Positions 20,534 through 26,236 of a stretch of 26,236 nt of DNA are shown here, piece by piece; position 1 is the first letter of the stretch; every line of letters begins with the position of its first letter. Under the pieces are notes generated by a model that was given only the letters and a program-made list of their open reading frames with translations, was not told the DNA's origin and searched no databases. Source of the stretch: JAWLHA01 sp041690535. Its GTDB lineage: Bacteria; Pseudomonadota; Gammaproteobacteria; Thiohalomonadales; Thiohalomonadaceae. A program made the position numbers and the translations under genes. Location: positions 1 to 26,236 of the forward strand of contig JAWLHA010000059.1 of assembly GCA_041690535.1 (NCBI GenBank), read 5' to 3'.

Positions 20534-23359
20534 TCAGAACTCACTGCCGAGGGTGAGATAGCCTTGGGTCTCCCCCCCATCGTCCAGGCCATGGGCAAGG
20601 CCCAGGCGCAGGTCCAGGTCCATCAGGTAGAAGAGGTTCGTGTCCGCCATCAGCTCCAGCCCGACACCGCGGCGGTACTCTTCCGGCTCGCCGCCGTGCT
20701 CCCAGGTGGCGCCGGCATCCACGAAGAGATTGCCGCTCAGCCGATGCAGACCGAAGGGAGGCCGGCGAAAGGCCCGCTCCACCTCGCGGATGGGGAAGCG
20801 CCACTCCAGACTCCCCAGGCGGAACCGCCGCCCGGTGAGTTCGGCCAATCCGGAGGGGTAGCCGCGCAGCGGATAGCGGCGCTGGTTAAAGCGGAACAGC
20901 ACCAAACTCTCCAGCCCGGTGGCGGCCCCACCCAGCTCGAAGGGACGGGGGCGATCGGTGCCCCAACCCTGCGCGGCCCGCACCGCCAGCACATGGCGCC
21001 CCAGCGAGAAGAACTCGCGCCAGTCGCCCACGTACACCTCGCCGCTGTAATCGCTGTCGAAGGCGTCGCTGCTTTCCGCCGCCACGCGGATCTCGCGGCC
21101 ATCGCCACGACTGACGGCGCGGGGATAGTGTTCCGTGCTGTCAAAGGTGAAGGCCACCCCTGCCACCGCATCCCGGGTATCCTCGAACGGGGCGACCCCC
21201 GACTCGCGGTGAGCCTCGGACTCCCAGGAGCCATGCACCCCCAGGTGCAGAGCCATGGTGTGGTCCAGGGAAAAGCGGGGGAACAGCAGGGCCAGCTCCG
21301 CCAGATCGACCTGGCGGATGCGCTTGATCACCCCGTCACCGGTGTGGTCATAGACATGGCGCCGGCCCGCAGTCAGCGCCAGGCGGTCGTGATAGACGTA
21401 ACCGAGTTGCGGTGAAAGCAGGCCGAAGTTGGCCTCAACGGTCAAGGCGGCGGTGTAGCGATGCCCCGCCAGTGCATCCGCCCCCCAGATGCTGGCCCCC
21501 ACCTCGAACAGCTCATCGGTGACCACCGCCACGGGAAACCAGCTGGTCGGCTTGAGGCTCGGCCAGGGGGTGTAGTCCCTCGCCGCCACTGGAGCGGCCT
21601 CCGCCTCCGGCACGGGGGCGGCCGGCACGAGGCGAGCGGGCTCCTTGACTGCAGCCAGGGGCGCCACGGGCGCGGGCGCGTTCATGCGGTAGAGGTCATA
21701 ACCGGTCGGACCGTAGCCGAGGTAGGTGAGCACGCCGGCGGCATCCATGGTCGGGTCGAAGGCCCCGGTCTCCACATTGGTCAAGGTCTCCAGCGCGCCG
21801 CTGGCCAGCTCCAGCCGCCGCAGGTTGTAGGTTCCGCCGTGGTCGGAGCTGAACAGCAGGTAGCGACCGTCGGGGGTGTACTGGGGGTCCCCCTCGATGG
21901 CGCTGTCATCGGTGAGCTTGGTGAGCTGCCCGGTATCGAGATCCAGGACCTCCAGGTTCCACCGCCCCCGCCAGACTGAGAGGGCAATCCGCCGTCCATC
22001 GGGGGCGAAGTCGAGTTTGGAGAGGATCTCCCCGTCGCGCCCCTCCCGCAGCACCGCACGCTCCCGCCCCTCGGCATCCAGCAGCAGCAGACGGCTCAGG
22101 CCCGAGCGCACCTGCACGGCCGCAATGTGCTCTCCCGTGGGGTCCCAGGCCCCGAAGCTGTAGCGTCCGCCCCGGGTCAGGCGGCGCACCCGGCCGCTGT
22201 CCGGGTCGACCCGGTAGAGGTCGAAGAGGAACTGGTAGTTGTCGACCACCTCCGGCTGGGACAGGAGAATCCCCGCCTCGGGGTGGTAATCGATGCGGGC
22301 GAAAGGGTGCACCCGGGTCACGGGGACCGCTCCCTCGCCGGGGGTCCAGCGCATGAGTGCCGGGTGGGCGAGGTCGTCATCCCTGATGTACCACACCGCG
22401 CCAGCGTCCCCCACGCGGGGGGATGCGGTGCGATAGGCGTGGTCGGTGATCCGCTCCCCCTGGACCACCCCCTGGGCCCGAATGGCCGCCAGCTGGGGGG
22501 CGTAACGCCCCTCCAGATATTCCGAGAACTCCCGCCACAGCTGCGGCGTGTCCTTGCCGAGCACCCGCCTGAAGTTCGAGTGGAACAGGTAGGGGACCAG
22601 GTTGGCACTGTATCGCTCCAGCAGTGCCTTCACCCGTGCCCGACCGTAGCGTTCCTCCAGGAACTGAAAGAAGTGCACACCGTAGAGGTAGGGGACATGG
22701 CCCTGGGGCCAGACGGTCAGCCCCCCCATGCTCACCTGATCGAACGGCTTGATCCCCCCCATCACCTCGGCGCGCATCATCATGGCGAAGACGGCGCTCT
22801 GACCCCGGCCCACCCCCCGCTCGAGATCGGTCTCGTACCAGGTGGCGAGCCCCTCGTGCATCCAGCTGGGTTGGAAGAGGCTGGGGAAGGTGAAGAGGTT
22901 GCGCCCCAAGACACCGCGCACCGCGCCGGGCGAACCGGAGACCTTGTCGAGATGCAGTATATGAGTGTACTCGTGGATGAGAAGCATCTCGTACCAGTCG
23001 TCGAAATCATCCACCACCCCGATGGCGTGCGGCGGCACGAGGTTGAGCTGCATCTTGTTGAACGGGAAGGGGGTGGAGAAGCCGTTGGCGAGGTCCATCT
23101 CGTCGGTCAGGACGATCTCCGTCTTCTCCTTGGGCACCCAGCCGAACTCCGCCGTGAGCCTTTCATGGACCCGTTCGGCCAGGGAGAGAATTTGCGGGGC
23201 GAGGCGCTCCTCGCCGGGGTGGAAGTGGAGGTTGAAGTGGGGACTCGAAAGGGTCTTCCAGGGGAGCGAAGGATCCACCGCCCCGACCCTGGCCGTGGCA
23301 AGCAGCAAAGCGAGGGCGACCCCAAGGAACAACGGGCCACGCCCGACACGAGCGTTCAT
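20534..23359 (-). CDS. Metallopeptidase, beta-propeller and outer-membrane barrel fusion
   Basis: 941 residues, signal peptide about 1-27. Residues 35-300 form a peptidase-MA/gluzincin-like domain: zinc motif HEYTH (129-133) and, 35 residues on, HEGLATWYE with E169 as probable third ligand. Residues 300-570 are a TolB-like propeller with repeated D.G..I.....R.G...L..LD segments (FAPDGRRIALSVWRGRWNLEVLDLDTG; YTPDGRYLLFSSDHGGTYNLRRLEL). After a Pro/Ala-rich linker (about 575-605), the last 320 residues alternate like a barrel. They contain QRRYPLRGYPSG, an Omp85-like RGYP segment, and end in Phe, typical for outer-membrane barrels. The likely location is the outer membrane with the peptidase domain in the periplasm or outside. 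The ATG follows GGAG at 23367-23370. No partner gene is in evidence. The substrate is unknown. Confidence 0.85.
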   Translation of the reverse strand: MNARVGRGPLFLGVALALLLATARVGAVDPSLPWKTLSSPHFNLHFHPGEERLAPQILSLAERVHERLTAEFGWVPKEKTEIVLTDEMDLANGFSTPFPFNKMQLNLVPPHAIGVVDDFDDWYEMLLIHEYTHILHLDKVSGSPGAVRGVLGRNLFTFPSLFQPSWMHEGLATWYETDLERGVGRGQSAVFAMMMRAEVMGGIKPFDQVSMGGLTVWPQGHVPYLYGVHFFQFLEERYGRARVKALLERYSANLVPYLFHSNFRRVLGKDTPQLWREFSEYLEGRYAPQLAAIRAQGVVQGERITDHAYRTASPRVGDAGAVWYIRDDDLAHPALMRWTPGEGAVPVTRVHPFARIDYHPEAGILLSQPEVVDNYQFLFDLYRVDPDSGRVRRLTRGGRYSFGAWDPTGEHIAAVQVRSGLSRLLLLDAEGRERAVLREGRDGEILSKLDFAPDGRRIALSVWRGRWNLEVLDLDTGQLTKLTDDSAIEGDPQYTPDGRYLLFSSDHGGTYNLRRLELASGALETLTNVETGAFDPTMDAAGVLTYLGYGPTGYDLYRMNAPAPVAPLAAVKEPARLVPAAPVPEAEAAPVAARDYTPWPSLKPTSWFPVAVVTDELFEVGASIWGADALAGHRYTAALTVEANFGLLSPQLGYVYHDRLALTAGRRHVYDHTGDGVIKRIRQVDLAELALLFPRFSLDHTMALHLGVHGSWESEAHRESGVAPFEDTRDAVAGVAFTFDSTEHYPRAVSRGDGREIRVAAESSDAFDSDYSGEVYVGDWREFFSLGRHVLAVRAAQGWGTDRPRPFELGGAATGLESLVLFRFNQRRYPLRGYPSGLAELTGRRFRLGSLEWRFPIREVERAFRRPPFGLHRLSGNLFVDAGATWEHGGEPEEYRRGVGLELMADTNLFYLMDLDLRLGLAHGLDDGGETQGYLTLGSEF

Positions 23360-23442
23360 TGAGCATCTCCATCCCGACTGGAGGGGGTAGTCTAGGGACA
23401 GCGGCGCGGCGCGGCAACCGTCGCGACGGGCACTCGTTTACA

Positions 23443-24327
23443 TCAGGCCGGCGTCCCCTCCGGGGCCGGTTCATCGCCGGCGCGACGCGCTTCCAACAGG
23501 GCCGCGGCGAGGATGAGCAATCCACCCAGAAGCTCACCGCCGGAGAGCACCTCCCCGCCGAGGAGGGTGGCGGAGATCACCGCCGCGAGCAGCTCGGTGA
23601 TGAGAATGACCGAGGCGCGCCCCGCCTCCATGTGGGTCACGGCCCAGGCAGTAGCCAGGGTGGCCAGCAGCAGCCAAGCGAGCCCAAACAGAACCAGCGC
23701 CCCCCAGGTGACGGCGGGGACCGCCGGCAGGGGCAGCTCGAGCAGAAACAGGCCGGCCACCGCCATCAGCCCGCAGCCCAGGAACACGACCGCGCTCTTG
23801 CTCATCACCGGCGTTCGCTGGGCGGCTCGGCAGGTGACGTTGTTGAGGGCGAAGGTCACCCCCGCGCTGATGGCCAGCAGGTCAATCAGTCCAGGGGGGG
23901 CTTCGAACAGCGCCCAGCCCCCCAGCACCAGGAAGGCACCGCTCAGGGCCAGCCCCACCCCCAGCCAACGTAGCCGGTCGATGGACTCCCCTAGGAAAAC
24001 CCGCCCCCCGAGCACGCCCCACACCGGGGCCAGGTAGAACAAGATCATGGCGCGCACCACCTCGCCGTAGATCATTGCGGCGGCGAAGGCGAGATTGGTC
24101 CACCCGCCAAGGAGGAACATCAGCAGCACCAAATGCCCCTCGCCCCGCCAGCCGTCGCGCTGGCGCCACAGCCACGGGAGGAGGATCAGCCCCACCGAGC
24201 CATAACCCACCAGAATGAGCGCGATCCCATCCACCCCCTGTTGGTGGAAGAACTGCAGCGGCCACCAGGTCAACCCCCACATGATCGCGGAGATGACCAA
24301 CACAACCACGGGAACGGAGACCCTCAC
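23443..24327 (-). CDS. EamA/DMT family transporter
   Basis: 294 residues with about ten hydrophobic helices arranged as two EamA repeats, the plan of drug/metabolite transporters. Helix 1 carries IMWGLTWWPLQFF, the first repeat ends with GRVFLGESIDRLRWLGVGLALSGAFLVL and the second with LGGEVLSGGELLGGLLILAAALLE; these are the paired G/E motifs of the fold. The start is a GTG at 24327 with GAGG about 6-8 bases upstream; an ATG six bases before it is out of frame. The substrate cannot be predicted from sequence. The gap of 83 bases to the downstream peptidase gene would allow co-transcription. Confidence 0.88.
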   Translation of the reverse strand: MRVSVPVVVLVISAIMWGLTWWPLQFFHQQGVDGIALILVGYGSVGLILLPWLWRQRDGWRGEGHLVLLMFLLGGWTNLAFAAAMIYGEVVRAMILFYLAPVWGVLGGRVFLGESIDRLRWLGVGLALSGAFLVLGGWALFEAPPGLIDLLAISAGVTFALNNVTCRAAQRTPVMSKSAVVFLGCGLMAVAGLFLLELPLPAVPAVTWGALVLFGLAWLLLATLATAWAVTHMEAGRASVILITELLAAVISATLLGGEVLSGGELLGGLLILAAALLEARRAGDEPAPEGTPA

Positions 24328-24465
24328 CGCATCGCCTCACACCAGAGAAGGGGGGGCATCTCGCCAGGCCGGAGCGGATGAAGGAAGCCGCTTTCCTGGG
24401 TCGCCCCCAAACGGCCCGAGCTTACAGCAGAAACCGCACACGCGCTCATAAACTCATCCCACGGG

Positions 24466-24605
24466 CAGGGTGAACGCAGCCTTACCCCAAAGCCGATGCA
24501 AGTCCTTGAAAGCAGGTCGACGGCCGCCTGGATGGGGTGCGAGGACGCACTGATGCCCGGAGCGGCTGCAGCCGTCGAGCGTACAGGGATTGAAGATGAT
24601 TGCTC
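24466..24605 (+). mobile_element. MITE-like family 1, copy H (left-end half, diverged)
   Basis: Begins CAGGGTGAACGCAGCCTTAC with the left-end signature and the CAAGTCCTTGAAAGCAGGTC arm. Homology to copy C continues through the CGTCGAGCGTACAGGGAT segment to GATGATTGCTC at about 24605, then stops six bases before the cytochrome terminator. The right-end half is missing, so no target duplication can be read. It is the most mutated copy. Confidence 0.75.
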
Positions 24606-24611
24606 TTTGCC

Positions 24612-24650
24612 AAAACGAGAAAGGGCCCGGTCAAGCCGGGCCCTTTCTCG
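24612..24650 (-). terminator. Intrinsic terminator of the cytochrome c5 gene
   Basis: A perfect 15-bp stem: CGAGAAAGGGCCCGG (24616-24630) against CCGGGCCCTTTCTCG (24636-24650), 5-base loop. On the minus strand it is followed by TTTT (24615-24612). It sits 18 bases past the stop codon. Confidence 0.88.
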
Positions 24651-24667
24651 CAGGCAATGCCAGGTCG

Positions 24668-25147
24668 TTACTGACTCTCGCCGACCATGTACTCGATGGC
24701 ACCAATCAGCTCGGCATCGGAGCAGGCACCGCAGGTGCCGCGAGGAGGCATCGCATTGATGCCGTTGATGGCGTGGGACACCAAGGTATCCATCCCCTGC
24801 TCGATGCGGGCCCCCCAGGCGGCCTTGTCGCCCAGCACGGGCGCACCGGCGGCGCCGGTACCGTGGCAGGCGAAGCAGGAGGCCTGGTATACATCCTTGC
24901 CGGAGCGCGCGCCGCCGGCGGCGGCCGCGGGAGCGGCAGGGGCAGCAGCCACTTCAGGGACGATGGGGGCGCCGGTGTTCAGCTTGGCCACTGGCGCGAT
25001 GCGCGCCACCACGGCCTCAGCGCTGTTGTCGGCCACCTTGGAGCCCTTGATCACCGGCTTCAGCACGCTCATCACCACCAGGATCAGCACGCCCACCACC
25101 ACGAACATACCAACGGCAAAGCCGAAATGGGTATTTTCTCTACTCAC
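24668..25147 (-). CDS. Membrane-anchored cytochrome c5 family protein
   Basis: 159 residues. An uncleaved N-terminal anchor (FGFAVGMFVVVGVLILVVMSVL) places the heme domain in the periplasm, joined by a long Ala/Pro linker (APAAPAAAAGG). The heme site is CFACH (about residues 91-95), the distal ligand the Met of NAMPPRG. The c5-specific Cys pair CGAC follows, typical of a disulfide in this class. It is a likely electron carrier between the bc1 complex and a terminal oxidase or reductase. Two successive GTG codons can start it (25150, 25147); GGGAG at 25154-25158 suits the second better. It is monocistronic, ending at the terminator at 24650. Confidence 0.9.
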   Translation of the reverse strand: MSRENTHFGFAVGMFVVVGVLILVVMSVLKPVIKGSKVADNSAEAVVARIAPVAKLNTGAPIVPEVAAAPAAPAAAAGGARSGKDVYQASCFACHGTGAAGAPVLGDKAAWGARIEQGMDTLVSHAINGINAMPPRGTCGACSDAELIGAIEYMVGESQ

Positions 25148-25370
25148 CACAAACTCCCGAACAAATCTAAGGTTTCAAGATCTCGGACGCCCACCCTGAG
25201 GACGCCCTCCACCAGCCCGCACCACGAGGCGGACCCGATAATCCTTTATGTAAGCACTCACCTACCTGCTCGCGGGGCCCGTCTGAACCGAACCCCTGCC
25301 CTCTCTCTTCGGGGTGTATAAGTATATCCGCAACTATTGCAGCGATAAAACTAAAATTGATTTTTCTCAA

Positions 25371-25399
25371 TAGACGCCGGCCAAAAATGCGAGTATGCT
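25371..25399 (+). promoter_or_regulatory. Putative sigma-70 promoter of tRNA-Arg
   Basis: TAGACG (25371-25376), 17-base spacer, TATGCT (25394-25399), placing the transcription start a few bases before the tRNA. It lies in an AT-rich stretch (25320-25395) that contrasts with the GC-rich surroundings. No gene is visible between 25151 and 25412. Confidence 0.5.
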
Positions 25400-25412
25400 T
25401 CCCGGCTCTTAA

Positions 25413-25489
<77 letters not shown>

Positions 25490-25935
25490 TTTTCCCCCGC
25501 AACTCCAGTCGATTGACGAGCGGTTTCCGCGCATCGTTTCCCTTTGAGTGGCCGTGTTCCACTCGCCAGTGTTCGGAATTCCTCTCCTCGTGGCAACGTC
25601 ACGAGTAGCTTCAAGGGACTTTCAAAACCGGAATTTCGCCCTGGGCCCAAACTGTGCCCGCACCCTTGGCCACTGACCGCGAAAATTCGCCCGCCGCGCC
25701 CAATTTCGAGCGTTGGCTGAAGCACCCTCCCGCGACCCTTTCCCCAGTCCGCCCGGGGTTACCGCACCCCGCAGGATTCGATATAGTCCTGTCCAGCGCC
25801 AGTTTGACCGCCTGCATGGCCCCGCGAGGAAACCGCGGGCGCGTGTCCTTCCGGAAACCAGATGCCGCATCGGCAGGAGTGGCCTACTGGCATCTGCGTA
25901 TCAGTTCGCCTTGAACATGAGCCCATCAGGAAATC
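25490..25935. other. Gene-free stretch between tRNA-Arg and hsdM
   Basis: 446 bases without a convincing gene; open frames here lack ribosome-binding sites and family features. TTACCG (25759-25764), 17 bases, TATAGT (25782-25787) is a weak promoter candidate for hsdM. I see no integrase and no visible repeat of the tRNA 3' end inside the window. Confidence 0.45.
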
Positions 25936-26236
25936 ATGGCCAGAAAGAAAGCAGCCGCCCCCAAGAAGCAGAAAAGCTTCGAGCAGACCCTCTGGGACAC
26001 CGCCGACAAGCTCCGGGGCACGGTGGAGTCCTCCGAGTACAAGCACGTGGTCCTCAGCCTCATCTTCCTCAAGTTCATCTCTGACAAGTTCGAGGAGCGC
26101 AAGCGCGAGCTCGCCGCCGAGGGCAAGGCGGCCTATGCGGACATGGTGGAGTTCTACACCATGAAGAACGTCTTCTACCTGCCCGAGGAGGCGCGCTGGT
26201 CCACCATCCAGAAGCAGGCCAAGCAGGACGACATCG
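25936..26236 (+). CDS. hsdM: Type I restriction-modification methyltransferase subunit HsdM (5' part)
   Basis: The first 100 codons of a frame that leaves the window. After a Lys-rich start (MARKKAAAPKKQK) comes the HsdM N-terminal helical domain: FEQTLWDTADKLRGTVESSE, YKHVVLSLIFLKFISDKFEER, then FYLPEEARW and an IQKQAKQDDI stretch. This is the part that contacts HsdS. The catalytic SAM-binding and NPPF motifs lie beyond the window. AGGA sits a few bases before the ATG at 25936. hsdS and hsdR are expected downstream. It makes the adenine methylation that protects host DNA. A type I system directly after a tRNA suggests an acquired island. Confidence 0.93.
   Translation, partial: MARKKAAAPKKQKSFEQTLWDTADKLRGTVESSEYKHVVLSLIFLKFISDKFEERKRELAAEGKAAYADMVEFYTMKNVFYLPEEARWSTIQKQAKQDDI

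Noticed and set aside
22127..23362. 411-residue plus-strand frame opposite the peptidase fusion
   Set aside because: Shadow of the real minus-strand gene, which has a signal peptide, zinc motif and ribosome-binding site.
25654..25914. 86-residue plus-strand frame between tRNA-Arg and hsdM
   Set aside because: No ribosome-binding site, low-complexity composition and no domain; treated as non-coding.

Overview
The window looks like a GC-rich gammaproteobacterial chromosome, possibly of the Chromatiales/Ectothiorhodospiraceae type. This rests on the closeness of Rep, ComM, UbiK, YaiL/DUF2058, YqaA, YkgJ and cytochrome c5 to gammaproteobacterial families, and on the outer-membrane protein-glnK-amtB order. 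The lineage below class level is a guess. Most genes are ordinary housekeeping or conserved hypothetical genes. The unusual part is the DNA between them.

Layout: 1-900 holds a truncated mobile repeat, a palindromic repeat and a DUF2058 gene (minus). 1230-3281 is an EF-G-like GTPase (minus). 3984-5812 carries, on plus, a YkgJ cysteine-cluster protein, a YqaA/DedA-like membrane protein and an OmpA-domain envelope protein, closed by a strong terminator. 6710-7093 is a DUF2750 gene. 7213-9546 (minus) is a nitrogen operon: TIGR02001-like outer-membrane protein, glnK and amtB. It sits behind a near-consensus sigma-54 promoter with candidate NtrC sites. 9815-14467 (plus) has ubiK, comM and rep, with a small membrane-protein gene on minus between comM and rep. 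14468-17377 is repeat-dense and holds two unrecognised genes, a secreted 249-residue protein and a 37-residue membrane peptide. 17378-24327 carries a DUF4015-type glycoside-hydrolase-like protein, an unrecognised Cys-rich protein, a YajD HNH nuclease, a large metallopeptidase/propeller/outer-membrane-barrel fusion and an EamA transporter. 24668-26236 has a membrane-anchored cytochrome c5, tRNA-Arg(CCG) and the start of a type I restriction-modification hsdM that leaves the window.

Three kinds of non-coding repeat stand out. (1) A MITE-like family with inverted ends CAGGGTGAACGCATACT, distinguishable left and right ends and about 10-bp target duplications: five copies with both ends (63 to 317 bp) and three partial copies. 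(2) A second MITE-like family with ends close to GTAACTACTCGCCCC and 8-bp target duplications. One copy interrupts a repeat whose uninterrupted versions lie 1.4 and 2.3 kb away, so the insertion can be read directly. (3) A roughly 145-bp repeat, three copies in one orientation within 2.4 kb. Each ends in a perfect DnaA box (TTATCCACA) facing a second box-like sequence across a 5-bp spacer whose sequence is not conserved. No transposase is encoded here, so both MITE-like families would have to be mobilised from elsewhere in the genome.
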